DNA of 64,000 nucleotides from Phallusia mammillata (GCA_003260075.1 QLIY01000034.1:105312-169311), one strand, 5' to 3'; shown: positions 34,244 through 47,356, counted from the stretch's first letter. Made by a program: numbers and translations. Notes: a model not told the origin generated them from the letters alone.

Positions 34244-36888
34244 ATTTCTGTTGATAACTGACTCAAATCAACTGCAGCAACAGCTAACGTTAATTCAGCA
34301 CTGTATTACAAAATCAGGATTTGTTTTTCATCATTGCAGCAAACAAAGGACCAAACAAACCAAACATCAAAAGAGTTTCGTAAGCATTGCAATTGTTTTA
34401 ATGCACATGTACATTAATATTGCCGCCAAAACAAATTTGTTTGTTTATCATATCATGTGATATGCATAGCCAATCAACGTCGACTTCTAAACTGCTTTAT
34501 TTAATTGGTGCTTAACTTTAATGGTAACCAAAAGCTACATTCAAAAGTAAAATAATATCAACTTAGCAACTTTTTTGCAGAAGAAAATTCGCGCAGCCGT
34601 ACGTGAGAACTCGATTGGCGAAAATGGCGCAATGACTTTGCAAGGAAAAAAATCTTAAAAAATCGCACGTGTGCTCAAACCGTGAAACGTGGTCGCCCTT
34701 TCGCGTAAAATCTGCAAGGGAACCTTCCAGACCAACTCACTCCTATCAATCAAGATAAACATTTTTGCTTCCTGAAATCAACTACTGCGAGCTGCTTTCT
34801 GACATGGAGACCGTAAAGTCTGGGTCTTGTATAAAAAAAATCGTTATATTCTTATAAAACGCTTTGCAAATAGTTACATCAATATTTTTGCTACATTTTC
34901 CTCTATTTTAGCCTCTTTTCGGGCGTTTGCTAATCTTGATCTTGATGACTTTCGGTCATGAGATTGACAGCAATCCCAATTTTAGCCTTTTCGTCATATC
35001 CGTGCAAACTATAACGAACATTAAGCGTGACCCACACTTGATTATGTGCGTCACTGAAAGAAAAGACGTGTTTTACAATTTTGACATTTCTGCGAACTCT
35101 CGACAGAAGTATGGCTATCAGTTGCAACACGTTTGCAGTAAAATACTCAAAACCTCAAATTACTCTGTGGTCATACAGGACGGCAATACGCAATACCGCT
35201 ACTTATAGCAGTGTTTGTTATCTAAAGTTGTATCGCCTAAAATTATTTTGCGTCGCCCCTGTTTTTGTTAGAAACGCAAGTTTTAACTTCGTTTCGTAGC
35301 CTCTTTGTTTTGTTTTTGACATAAATTAACAGCGCAAAAGTAACTAACAAATGCGTTGCACTCACCCTAAAGTTCATACGTTTCTGCCAAAAAACGATTA
35401 GTTTAAGCATACAATTAGGCTATTACATTTCATAGCTACAACTTATGAAAGCTTGCCTGTCCAACACATAAATATGCAACTAACATTGAAATTATGCATT
35501 TGCATGGATCGTAGGAAAACACAAAGTTGATTTTTGAAGATATTTTGGTCGCTTCAAAAGTTTGGAAACCACGACGGACTTAAGGAAATACGCATCAGTA
35601 ACGTTGCTTTCCTGAATCGCCCAATCAAACAGCCAGCACAAAAAAAGTGCTCAAACAACAGCTGTGTCTTCCAAGCAGCGACAAATTGCCTCGGGTATGC
35701 AAAAACACCAAGCGAAAAACCTCGAAATGGTTCTGTAAAAGTTAGGTTGGTATTGGACTACTCTATTCCATAGTGTTTAAATCCACTTGGATATAAAACT
35801 TTTGCGGCTTTGGACGTTGTTGAAAAATGGATTTTGTCCCAGGGGGTCTGAAAATACACAAAGACATTCATTTTACGCTAGATTTGTAGAAAGGCTTATC
35901 ACTTGGGCGTCGCCAAATTCCCGTGTTCGCGTCAGTGCTATTGAAAAGTCCATTAAAGACAAAAAGGGAACTTCCATGCTGCTATTTGTTCAAGATCAAA
36001 CACCTGATAACCAAAATTGATTTTGAACAATAGTTTTCAACTGGTGGTCCATAATGACTTTTTGAGTTGTGTTATATTTGGAGATAAATTGGAAACATGT
36101 GCTCATATTTTTTTAAAGACTTTTTAGTACGCAACAAAACTATTTACATATTTGACCAATTAAGCTACTTTTCATTAATTAATGCCTTGTTCACAAAAGT
36201 CTATTTTAAAGAAAAATATTTTAAACCAACTGGCTTGATGTGTATGCATCATACTTTATCCTTAAGCAATGGAACGGTCCATACCATACTCGTTACAACT
36301 GAAATGGATTATGTTTGTCTTTTTTGCTATTTCACGAATGTAAAGAGGGGAATTACGCTTAAGATAACGTGGGAACACAACATGGATAGGACTACATGTT
36401 TTTCAACGTCATTTCGTTTTTTTCCCCAAAACTCATCGATCCATCTGCATCTAACGATAGTTTAGTTTTTAAAGATAAATTTTTTATATTTGATGGCTGA
36501 TTTATCCAATAAGAGTTTGCTTTCAATGCTGAGAACAATCGACTAAAGATTTATAATACACACACACAGATTGTTGGCATAAACCTTCGATATTTCCTGA
36601 ATGGAAAAATGCCAAGCTTATTGTGTTTCTTTTACTGCGTCGTAGCGCCACAAGCGGTTAAAGAAAGCTTTTTAATTGGTCACGCGTTATAGTGTCAATT
36701 TTTGTTGGACGACGAGCAGTTCTTCGCATTGTCTCCGGGCCATGCAGTCAAAAACTCTTCATCAACTCGATACTTAAAACCACCAAAATTATAAATCCAA
36801 GCAACCTACAGTTTGATGGTAATCCAGACGTTACGGTAATCCAGATTCCGTATATATTGCGTCGATAGGCAATAATACAAAATATTTT

Positions 36889-36954
36889 GCGCCACCTTCC
36901 GGCGGAAAATGCGCCACCTTGCGGCAGAAAATGCGCCATCTGGCGGTAGACTGT
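36889..36954. repeat. three tandem 22-bp units resembling CTCF-type sites
   Basis: Units start GCGCCACCTTCCGGCGG, GCGCCACCTTGCGGCAG and GCGCCATCTGGCGGTAG at 36889, 36911 and 36933. The third is closest to the GCGCC-N-CCTGG-N-GG core bound by bilaterian CTCF. Binding is inference only. Confidence 0.55.
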
Positions 36955-37286
36955 GTAGACCTCTCAGTTAGCACCTGTTGTGCCTACTAAACTCGCAATA
37001 TATACTAAATGCTGGTTAGCCTAAGGCCCTGTGAAGCCCTTACTCTAGCTGTAAGTAACGAACGTATAGTCACGATTCGATCGTATACATGTAACACTTT
37101 TTAACACTCGACACAGTTGTTTCTAACAGTGGTTGCCTCTTAATCATATTGATTGTGAATTATCTTCACTTGTATGAGTGTGACATAACAAAGCTATTAT
37201 AAAATCCATTGTGACGTCATACGCGCAGTTGGACGCCAAGTGGCCTAGATTGGCATTGTTTATCGAGATGTGTGACGAGCATCAAC

Positions 37287-37335
37287 GCACGTTGTCCCCC
37301 CCCCTAAATGGCACGTTGTCCCCCCCCCCCTAAAT
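37287..37335. repeat. paired GCACGTTGT-Cn-TAAAT units
   Basis: The same short sequence occurs twice, with C runs of 9 (37296-37304) and 11 (37320-37330). This is probably another filler join, in the opposite orientation to the G runs on the left half of the window. Confidence 0.6.
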
Positions 37336-38372
37336 ACGCTAGTGGTCGTAAAAGATGAAAGAATGAAAAATAGTTCTTTGCACAGCCACATACTGTCCAT
37401 GCTGTGCTTGGTTGCAAAACCAAGTGCCGAAAAAATCCAAATGCCAATACGGAAGCGTATTCCTATTCCACGCCAAAATAGAGAGGAAGTTTAGCCTACA
37501 CAGTGCACGTAAAAAAGGTACCAAGCTGGTTCGGACGATTGGTGTTTAATTGTCCTTTTACTACTTTATTAAAAATACTTACACAACAAGCAAACATGTC
37601 GTTTCGAAAGTAAAAGAAAGGCACCGACTTATTTTTCTGCAGTGGCCACGTGATGTAATGGGAGTTGGACAAAGCGATGGGCGGCTGCAAAGGACAGAAT
37701 TTTACGCTAAGCGGTTTGCTGCTTCCTCTATATTGGCGGTTTTCTTATTCGCATTAGTTTAACTAGTAGGCTATTTTGTTTTCAGCACCAGTAGGCACCG
37801 CGAAAGCACACTAATCGACAGTCTGTGTCAATACATACTTTGTTGGCAGATCTTGGTTACACAAAAGCGTTAAAGCACACACAGGTTTCTGTGAAATTTG
37901 CTATTCTAGAACAAGCAAAGCTGTTAAATACCTAGTCCGATTAATGCCTAATGGCGCACTGTTACGACTAATACGGCCGGCAAGTTTATTGCTGCAGCAA
38001 TAGCAAAATTTGTGTGGATATGTATACGGCTACTTGGATTGTAACATGCAACAGATAAGTGATAAAAAACATCACATGAAGCATCGCATGAAATAAGAAA
38101 AAAAGTACTAACTCGGACCACAGGTGTTAACTAGACCATTGCTAAAGCTTAACAGCACGCTATGCTGTTACCTCGGTTGAGCACATATTGATTTTCCACA
38201 TATCGATTGCCTGACTAGTTTTGAAAGATACTTCAAAGTCTTGAGTAGCAGATTTATCTCTTACGTTGAACTTTATACTGTTTGCACAGACAGCATTGCG
38301 AGCCAAAGGGTGTCCGTGTTGTTCCATTGGTGTCACAATTAGTCTAGGAGGGATTGGTGTGTAACAATAAAA

Positions 38373-41300
38373 ATGGTCAGTAAAAAGGATTTCTGGCCAT
38401 GGATAATAGTGTTTTTTGGACTTCTGTTTTCTATGATACGCAGCACCACCGACCGCTGTTATTCGATGTTCTATCTGCATTGGATGTATGAATATGATAT
38501 TGAATACACTTATGTGTCGATGGTGATGGGAGCGTTTTACGTTGGTTATGCTGCATCAGGTAGGTCACGTACTTGCTGTGAAAGCATATAGGCGTTGGCA
38601 AAAAAATTTGCAAGAGTGGGCAAATTTTGACACATATTTACCACATCAATTAATTATGCACATAAACTATGTACTGTACAATTCCGTTGCCTAAAATCTG
38701 AAACACTCAACGGTGTATAAAAATCTCCACGTGGTCACTCGTCCGTTACGCAATAATCACCCATGAAACCTATTTAAATTTAGTCAGGCTCTGGGCTGGT
38801 ATAACGAATGTAGGCTACTTTGTCTACACTTGAATCTACACGGAAAAATAAAATAATATACTTCTATGCATGTCGAGATATGTTTGCTGGTCACGACTAC
38901 TTTAAAACTTCATTTATCTTCATTTCTCATTTCCTAACACGTTTTAACTAGTGATGTACCGAATCGGCGAAATTTCGATTCGGCCGAAACCGAATCTTTG
39001 CAAAAGTGGCCGATTCGGCCGAATAAATTCCAATCAAAATTATCGCAGGGTTGTTATGTCCCGTCTTGGTGAAGTATTGGTCTTTACGAGCTTTAATGAT
39101 GGCGTTTGGGATGCTTGCTGCAGTTTCAACTTCGCTTGCTGTCATCCATCTTCCATTTTGGTGCGTAGCCGCCCTTTTTGGAGCGATTCCAGGTGCTAAG
39201 ACGAACTAAAATATTGGACAAGTTCAAATATTTTTGCCATATTTAAAATTTATTTTTAAAACTGACGTTTTTTAAATAAAAAAAACATCGTGAAGCGTGG
39301 AAAACAACAGGCCTGGTGCATTATGTTCCTACCGTTAGAATGCATTGAAGGTTTTCCACGTTTTTTTAAAAACGACTTTTTGCGAAAATGTTTAGATGGC
39401 TCAATCTCTTACTTTGCATTTAAATGATATTTAAATTATGCTATTAATTAACGTTTTATTTAATTTAAAGCACTCTCGTAACGACTCGTAATTTTTTTAT
39501 GTGTGTTTCATTCATAATTTGCGTTGTTTAATTGAAAATGTAGCTATAGCATGCGTCAATATATTTATTGTCTTCAGGTCTATGCTTTGGGTTGCAGTTG
39601 CCATTGGTACTTAAAAATGTGGCCGATTGTGTACCGAAAACTAGAAGAGTCTTAGCGTTTCAGCTCGTATTTATGGGCTACGGACTTGGTCCTTTCCTTG
39701 GTTGTCCAACTTGGCAAGTTCTTATTTCAAATTACACATGGAGAGGTGCGATATTGGTAAGCTTTTGTGGCTTCGCGTTTATGGGAATTTAGTGACCGCA
39801 ATAAATGCAACACATAGCAGAGCATCCGGCTTTATCACTACGGGAGTATAGTATTAATATGGATATTATAATATTGACACATGCGTTGGTATTTTCCGAA
39901 AGCATTTAAATATTTTTAAGTCAAAATGTGAATTCTTGGTAAGACACTATTAACAGTTGCGATGTTTTTGTGTAGATAATATCAGGCATCTTCATACACA
40001 CAGTGGCAGTTGGAGGAACAATGGAATCCAATGCGAAAATGATGGAACCACAAAAACAACTCTTTACTGATGCGGAAGATAAGGTTTAAAAATTTAAACC
40101 TACATTAATGTACCTAATTTTACAGTCCAAAAATCTTAACAATATTTACACGACTATATATACATGAAAAGTTCTCGGACCTGAGTTGTAAGCGGGCCTA
40201 AACTTTATTGGACCGAATCCGAATATTTTTTTAAAAAATCCGACTTACGCCCAAAAGAAGTTTACTGAATCAGAGTTGTAACCGATCGGGTCGGTTCAGG
40301 CTTTTAGGTTTTTGTTAACAAACGGGATTAATTCGGGCCTGACTTCACATTCTTCGCGCGTACGTTTTTTTAAAATATAAATTGCCTTAATAATGTAGCT
40401 AGTTGCTGGACTTAAACTAATGTCCAACAGCCCTAAAACGTCTTGTTTAAGCTGTTGTCTTTTATTGACGATTGTGTATGTCTTCTTTGTTGTAAACCTG
40501 TGAAACAAACTTTTGAACACATTGAGCACGACATGATATATGTTTCTTTTAAATTTATATTTTGTATTTTATTTTAATTTCTTATGTACTGAAACTGACG
40601 ATGCCTTCTTAATAGGCGAAATTAATACTGTTTCGTAAATATTCAATTTAACAGACGCTGATCGTCTACCGGTCTTCCTCAGTAGTTTTTGTATTTTATT
40701 TCAGGTAGGAGATGCTCCAAACTGCTGTGGGTCTAAAGCTCTGCGCTCAATATATTTTCAATTCGATCTTGGCTTTTTTACTTTGCCGGCCACCTACATT
40801 TTGTTGCTCTTATTTGCTGGATACGCAAGCGGTATCGCTATTACGGTTTCCTATATTGTTCCATACGGCGTTCAAGGTTTGTTATTTTATTTAAAGGTAT
40901 AAGAAAAAAAATAGCTTGCCTTAATTGTTTACGTGTAGCTACGTATTCCGGAAATAAAATACAGAAAATAAAAAATAAGGAGTTCAAATAAAATAGGTGT
41001 TCTTTTAAAAGTCATGGCTCTGACCAATCCGATCAGTAACCTTGATTTAAATAAGTATAGCCTATATACTACCGTTATAGTAAGACTTGTCTCGACAGAA
41101 CTTGGATTAACTGAAGTGCAAGCATCATTCCTTCCGTCGGCTATAGCTGTTGGGGAGATGAGCGCCAAGGTTATAGTGGGCATGTTTTTCCACAAAATCA
41201 AGGAATCGAGGCGCAAGCTTCTTGTGGTAAGAAGTGTATATGAACAACAGGTTCGAATCGTTTGATCTGTTTGGTAAGATTGTTCAACGGTTTGTCATAA

Positions 41301-42238
41301 CCGCCTTTTGTGCACTAGGTTGTAGGTTAGGCCTATACAATCCTGTCTCAGTGGTGATTCCCTGAACAAGAAACCTTGCTCAAAACCAATGGAGCCTTTT
41401 GAGTTGAAGTAAATAGAAGTTACCAACATCTTCACCAGAAGTTACCAACTACCAACAAAATTAAATAAAAATGATTCAACGAACTTGCAACAAAACAGGC
41501 AGCTCGACGGGGTACTTGTTTGTGGCATAACGCATTCGTTCGTTACCCCTCCCATACCCACTAAAGCTAAAAATGAAAAAAGGAAACAAAAACTGATACA
41601 AAAATCTTCAAATGGCAAAGCCTGTCAATACTTTTTAAAAAATGTTTGGTTTGGTTTCGAATCTGTCACACTGGTTTGTAAACTTTTTTTATTTGGTTAC
41701 AGAGTGGCGAATTTTTGATAGCTGCGATTTTGCTCGCGATTCTGTCTTCCCTACGAGGTTACATTCCCGTGATGATATTGTGTGTTGGAATTGGGTTGCT
41801 AGAAGGCGCAACTGACGGGATTTTAATAAACTACATTGTTGAAATATTCCCGGAGAAATATTTTGCTGCTGCGAACTCCTACACCAATTTATTTGGATTT
41901 TTATTTGTCTCTGCAGCCAATTTGCTCGCAGGTCGGACAGTCTTGCTTAATTTTGTTGCTTGTATATAAACGCCAAATCTTGCCATTGTCATTAAGGTAT
42001 TCACTTACAAACTATTCTAATCAACTTAGTTAAAGTATAATAACACGTAAACAGAATTAAAATACTAACGCTGCAATTTCTGTTTCCAGGAATAACCGTT
42101 GATCAAACTGGTAAGCTCTCAAATGTTTTCTACTTAGGAGCGTCAATGTACTTTGCCGCATCAGTCGGAATGTTTTTACTACATATTCGATATCCTCAGA
42201 AAAATCAACAAAAAGCAATCAGCATTTCCCTTGAGTGA
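38373..42238 (+). CDS. SLC16-like major facilitator transporter
   Basis: A membrane carrier of the monocarboxylate-transporter type within the major facilitator superfamily. Substrate unknown. Eight exons give 437 aa: 38373-38559, 39049-39192, 39578-39756, 39976-40083, 40705-40876, 41081-41226, 41703-41931 and 42090-42238. The order of hydrophobic segments fits two six-helix halves joined by a loop around KMMEPQKQLFTDAEDK. Typical SLC16 features include VSMVMGAFYVGYAASG, a charged turn LVKYWSLRALMMAFG, GLTEVQASFLPSAIAVGE at the start of the second half, and INYIVEIFPEKYFAAANSY. The first helix lacks the usual DGGWGW motif, reading KDFWPWIIVF instead, so it is a divergent member. The C-terminal tail is very short. 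Confidence 0.85.
38952..39030. repeat. truncated GATGTACCGAAT repeat before SLC16 exon 2
   Basis: It starts GATGTACCGAATCGGCG and is rich in GATTCGGCCGAA. It is related to the repeats at about 30196 and 30570. Only one end is visible, and it stops about 20 bp before the exon 2 acceptor. Confidence 0.6.
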
Positions 42239-42592
42239 TGATTTTGCGTCGCTGGTTCGAACACCACTTCTAGCTAGTTGTGTTTATTTGCATTCGTATC
42301 CATATTTGCAGCCATTGATACGTTTTTTGTTAAGTTTTGGGTTGACTGTGCAGAGAAAACATTGCTTTTATTTCGTGTCGCCACTGTTCTCTGTTTAAAG
42401 CTGCGTATTCTTTAGCAGCCTTTTTTGTTGCATTTCGTTTTTTTGTAATGCTGTGCCGACTGTCGACAACGCTATGAACAAACTACGATAGCTAAAGATT
42501 AATTTTCAACAAAAAACAATGTTTTTGTCTTTGCTTTCAGAATGAAATTATTTGTAACTTAGGACTTCAATGTGTTTTCACAATACCTTGTA

Positions 42593-43424
42593 AGCCTTTT
42601 TACATGAGCGAATCGAATCGTTGATGCGCATTGTGTGACGTCACGATTTCGATTCGCTAAAGCGTAAAATTACATGGTTGCCGAACCGAATCGCATTCAA
42701 GGTTTTCAGCTTTGCGCAAAAACGATATGGTGGTCATTGTAAAGTGATATACAAACATAGAGCCGGATAATTGTTAATTTTAAAGTATTTTTAGACTTTT
42801 AGTCTATTCTTCTGAAAAAATCTGAATTAATTTGTGTGCAGCAGTTGTTTGCGTCGAGTTTAGACATACCAAATGTATGAATTTGTTTATTGTGAACAGT
42901 TAAACCCTCAGGAATAGTTGGAAGAAATATTCAAAGTGTATAGATCACTCTGACTTCATTGTCCAATAGTAATAAGTGCTGATTTCTAAGTTGTACGTAC
43001 TAAAACTGTATTACATTTCCAGGCCATGTAGCACATTAAAAAAATTCTTTTTATGACTGTACAAATCTATTAAATTTGTTTCATTAGAGTCTATTGTGGG
43101 TTATATGTATAAAAAAACGACTAATTTGTATAAATTTGCACCAGTTGGACGAAAAACTCGATTAAATATGTAACTTGGTGTATGGAACATTCGTTCAGTA
43201 TTAGCTACAAATTTCCCCGTTATTTTCGGCACCAAATTAAACAAACAACATATGGTTTCAAGTTGACGTAATTGTTCACAAAAGAGTTCTCCTAAGCGTA
43301 TTCAAACCACCTGTGCCGAGCGCATCGAGAATCGGAGAAGTCTTAATACGCTTTGCCTTTTTTCTTTTTCGAAAACGAGAGAAATGCGTATCGAATACGC
43401 TTAAACGCTCCATGTAAAGAGGCT
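42593..43424. repeat. TA-flanked inverted-repeat element (long copy)
   Basis: Left end AGCCTTTTTACATGAGCGAA; the right end is the inverted form ending CATGTAAAGAGGCT. TA lies on both sides. Its outer 110 bp (left) and 65 bp (right) match the short copy at 43589-43773. The middle is unique and non-coding. It contains TGACGTCA. The right end touches the HAUS5 stop codon. Confidence 0.75.
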
Positions 43425-46400
43425 TAATTCAAATTTTGTTTCAGTTCAGATAACGTTGATCCTTCAAATGTTAACCAAGGTACAGAGCCCTGCGCCGGTT
43501 CTTCGTACCTAGAGAGAAATAAAAACATTTTTTAGCTTGTAAGGCACAAAGTACGCTACTAAAATAGAATGGTTCGTCGTTAACATTAAGCCTTTTTACA
43601 TGAGCGAATCGAATCGTATCGTTGATGCGCATTGTGTGACGTCACGATTTCGATTCGCTAAAGCGTAAAATTACATTGTTGCCGAACCGAATCGCATTCA
43701 AGGTTTTTTTTCCTTTTTCGAAAACGAGAGAAATGCGTATCGAATACGCTTAAACGCTCCATGTACAGAGGCTTATTAACGTCTGTATACGTTAAAGTTT
43801 CTGTATAGTTTTGTGAAATAAGGTTGGACCAAATAGACCAGAAGAATCTAAGTTCTAACATAGTTTACTTTTACATTGAATGCGCACATATTATTGTTTC
43901 GGCATGAGCCCCAAATCTCATTAATTAGGTTAATTTATAACATTTAAGCTTACTGAAAAACATAACACAAAACGTCATAAGCTAAAAGGTACTTGCTCAC
44001 CACTCTTGCACTGCTCTTTCAAATTTTTTGGTTTCATTTTCAAATATGCGGACCGATTTTAAGCCACGGTTTATTTGTGGAGTCAACTCGGCCGTTTGCT
44101 CTTCAGAAAACGATTTAGCCTGATCCAGAAGTTCTGTAACCAGAGAAAATACTTTGAAAACCCAAATAGTAAAAAAAAATTCAAGGCAAATTCTCAGTAA
44201 CTCTTTCAGTACAAATTCCTACTATTCTTGGCTGTAACTATGCATCTAGAACAGGGGTGGGCAACCTGCGGCCCATCTTTAAAGGTTGAGCGGTCCGCAA
44301 AGACCGCTTGGATTTCAAAAGTACTGGCAAACGAGTCCAATTACTACATATTTTTGGGCTGATTAATGTGCCTGATGCTAGTTTTCTGCGACCTGGCAAA
44401 ATGTGGCTAGAATCAAATACGAATTATACTTGTAATTTAGCATATTTGGTAAGCAACAAAGCAAAATTACTTTGTGTTATACACAGGTGCGGCCCGCGAT
44501 CCAACTTTGACATTTGTAATTGGCCCCACAGAAACAAAGGTTGCCCACCCCTGATCTAGAAAAAAACTCACTTCAAGGAACAAAAAAGTCTACAACATAC
44601 TTTGTAATTGCTCAGAACTCTTATGATTTGCTTTTTCTGCCGAGCACACTTGGCTTTCCACAGACTTTTGGTAACTAAGCTTGGTCTTTAGTTGGAGTAT
44701 TTTGTCTAATACATCACAGGGGGACTAAAAACAAAACAGTTTGTTAGGCAATGGATATTATACTTTGTTACGCTTTCAGTTAACGTACTGCAATTTCCAT
44801 AGCATCCAGTGAAGATGTTACTTTGTTGTAAGACTGTCCACCGCTATTGTGATCACTCTTAAATGCACGGTGAATAAACATGTCACCGATTGGAATCATT
44901 TTTCTGAAAAATACAACAACCTATATAGCCCCAAAACTCAAACATTAAAGTAAATGTTACTGGGTACTGTACTCACAATTGAATGCAGATTTTCATCATT
45001 TGCAGGATATCACAATTTTGAAAGCTTGCTAATTCATCATTAAGAGACTGTTGTAAACTTGCTGATGACTGCTGTAACTCTGAGCATCCATTTAGCATTG
45101 CAGCTTTGATTTTGGTCAGTGCTTCCTCCTGTTGTTTAGCAACGCTGGATCGAAATTTCAAATTTTGTTCAGTAACTTCTACCAGATTTGACTGGTTTTT
45201 CATCTGAATATAAAATCATAAGTATTTGAACAGAAAGTTGTTGAACAAAAAATAAATAAATATATATACCAGTTCCGAATTGAAATTTTTTATTTCCATT
45301 AGCACTGCTTGAATTTGTTTATCATTCGATTCTTTGCGATTAAAATTCTCCTGAAGTTCTGTTGTAGACTGTTTGAGCGATTCAAACATTGCAGTAAGAG
45401 ATGACAGTTCAATTTCAGCATCAAGTGTTTCACTAAAAAGGTAAAATCATATGTTAGTTTAGTAGGAATATCATAGCACATAATACAGGTACCCCCCCCC
45501 CAAAAAAAATGTAACATTCATTTGTAACAATTGTTTTTCAAAACAATAGAAAAGGCTGCTTTTAGTGTACGTTCACATTGTTATATGATCCAGCAGTGCA
45601 TTGTTGCTGAATCGTACTAAATTTTCAAAAGACAACACATACATGGAAGATTGAAGTTGGTCATTATTGTCTGATTTAAACTTCTCAGAGATCATGTTTT
45701 GTAATCTCATCTTCATTTCTGCATTCTGTTTTTCTTTGAGACCTCTTAGCTGTATGTTTTCTTTGGTATCAAGAAACTCTTTACCACTTTCCAAATTGTG
45801 TGTCTAAAATAATAACATAAGTAAAAAATAAAATCCTAATGGTAAAAGTATGTAGGAATATACTAGTAGCATTTTTTGGATGGTAGATGCCGGATTTTGT
45901 CCCATAGAGCTGTCTTCCAAACCAAGTGACTTTTCAATTTCAGAAAAATCTTTTTCAGAACTGACTTTTTCACATTTCATTACCTACAATAGGCAGAAAC
46001 AAACATAAACAAATGTTTTTTAAGTAATTTTTAAATAAACTAAAACAACGCAATTTACTGAATCATATATATATATGTATATATATATATACATATATAT
46101 TTGTAAATAAATAAATCAATTGTTCTGGTAAATACTTCAAAAACTCACCTCATCTATTTCATTGTTTGCAATGGTGTTAAGAACCTTTAAAATAGTAGCA
46201 CCAGTATATTTCTGTAAAACATCTTTAACCATTTTCCATAACTCTGTGCGTTCCATTGATTTTGAATTTTGTTGATTTAGGCTATCATTATAACAATCCA
46301 CAATACAAGAAACCAAATCATTGACATCAGTAATACAAGCAGCAAAGGTTGATATTTTTTCACTTGCTTTAGTTTTTTCTTGCAATTCATTTTTGTTTAG

Positions 46401-46871
46401 GTTTAAAGATTTAGCTGTGTCAGCAATACTGGACAAGTCATTTTGTCTCCTTAAGATCTTGGCTTGTTCAAACAATCTTTTATGGTCTGAAACTTTAGAG
46501 GCAATTTCCAGTTGCTGAAGATTAAGCTCTGATTCACAACAGTCATGCCTTTGCTTTAACAGCTGATGCTCCAAAGTTTTAATTTCTTTTTCAGCTTCGG
46601 AGAGCTCATGTTGCTTATCTGCGCAGGTCTTTGTTAATTCTACAGTCTCCTTTTGCAGGGAGTCTAATTCCAAGTTGCCTTTAATTTCTGCTACATGTTC
46701 TTGGCTCTTAACATTTTCAATCAAATGCTTCCACAGTTTTCTCAATGTTGCGTTCTGTACAAGCTCACTTTGATGAGCTACGGATGTTTGATAGTTTTCC
46801 GCCGCAGCTAATTGAAGTTCCTCTCCAGCCCAAGAAAGGAGTTCTCTGACTAGTTGACGGGACTCTGACAT
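43424..46871 (-). CDS. HAUS5: HAUS augmin-like complex subunit 5
   Basis: Augmin recruits gamma-tubulin to existing spindle microtubules, and HAUS5 is one of its coiled-coil subunits (family knowledge). Nine exons give 616 aa: 46149-46871, 45864-45983, 45643-45803, 45270-45432, 44977-45203, 44789-44903, 44601-44724, 44001-44133 and 43424-43508. The N terminus matches the family: VRELLSWAGEELQL, then LWKHLIENVKSQEHVAEIKGNL. Long heptad-rich regions follow. The C terminus has AVQEWYEEPAQGSVPW, matching the vertebrate WWEQPGQ block near the end. The length is close to human HAUS5 at about 633 aa. The stop codon is formed by the junction with a transposable element. Introns hold two further MITEs and a C10 run at 45492-45501. 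Confidence 0.88.
43589..43773. repeat. TA-flanked inverted-repeat element (short copy)
   Basis: Ends AGCCTTTTTACATGAGCG and CGCTCCATGTACAGAGGCT, flanked by TA. It appears to be an internal-deletion form of the element at 42593-43424 and lies in the last HAUS5 intron. It contains TGACGTCA. Confidence 0.8.
44252..44553. repeat. hAT MITE, CAGGGGTGGGCAA family, perfect TSD
   Basis: It starts CAGGGGTGGGCAACC and ends GGTTGCCCACCCCTG. Identical 8-bp flanks ATCTAGAA are at 44244-44251 and 44554-44561. Subterminal GCGGCCC/GGCCC motifs are typical of this group. It lies in a HAUS5 intron. Confidence 0.92.
45492..45501. other. ten-C run, probable gap filler
   Basis: Exactly ten C in a HAUS5 intron, next to an A8 run. 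No duplicated flank was noticed, so this one is less certain than the others. Confidence 0.5.
46064..46101. repeat. TA dinucleotide microsatellite
   Basis: Alternating TA with single G and C interruptions that make it near-palindromic. It lies in the first HAUS5 intron. Confidence 0.8.
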
Positions 46872-47322
46872 TCCTAATTTACATTAAAGACTCGAATGTT
46901 GAGTAACGTAGGTAACTAAACTCCGCTCCCGGCAACTAAAGTTAAAGGCGAGTTTGACAAATTTTAGAAAATGTTTTGATTTTGAAGCTTCCCGGTAAAC
47001 GACACGCATGAATGAACACACAAAAATTTACAGCGAAATCAAAAAATGGTCTGCGTTGTTTTTTACTTGGAGGCTGCGCGAATTGCCCAGCGTTTCAGTA
47101 GTAATAAATGCACACTGTTTTTACTAAATTAAAACAATTTTACAACCCATTTTTTTCTTATGTCTCAGTGTCCCCGATTCACCTAATTCTGTCACTCTGC
47201 ACCAGGGGTGGGCAACCTTTGTTACTGTAGGGCCAATTATGAATGTCAAAATTGGAGCGCGGGCCGCACATGTGCATGAGACAAAGTGATTTTGCTTTGT
47301 TTCTAGCCACATTTTGCCAGTT

Positions 47323-47356
<34 letters not shown>

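Larger units (their letters stand above)
34244..38372. other. 4.1-kb intergenic region, transferrin / SLC16
   Basis: Head-to-head spacer between the transferrin and the transporter. Open frames at 34927, 35787 and 36097 show no recognisable domain. A stretch near 37380-37480 reads like a decayed coding fragment with in-frame stops. Notable are a three-unit repeat at 36889-36954, a TGACGTCA at 37212-37219, and a paired C-run at 37287-37335. Confidence 0.5.

Noticed and set aside
36097-36465. 122-codon frame in the transferrin/SLC16 spacer
   Set aside because: No recognisable domain, AT-rich composition, and no partner exons or clear splice sites.
37380-37480. Possible decayed THAP-like zinc-binding fragment
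   Set aside because: Only a short Cys-containing stretch, with in-frame stops soon after; too weak to annotate.
46064-46101. Near-palindromic TA tract as a possible structured RNA or origin
   Set aside because: A simple dinucleotide microsatellite explains it.
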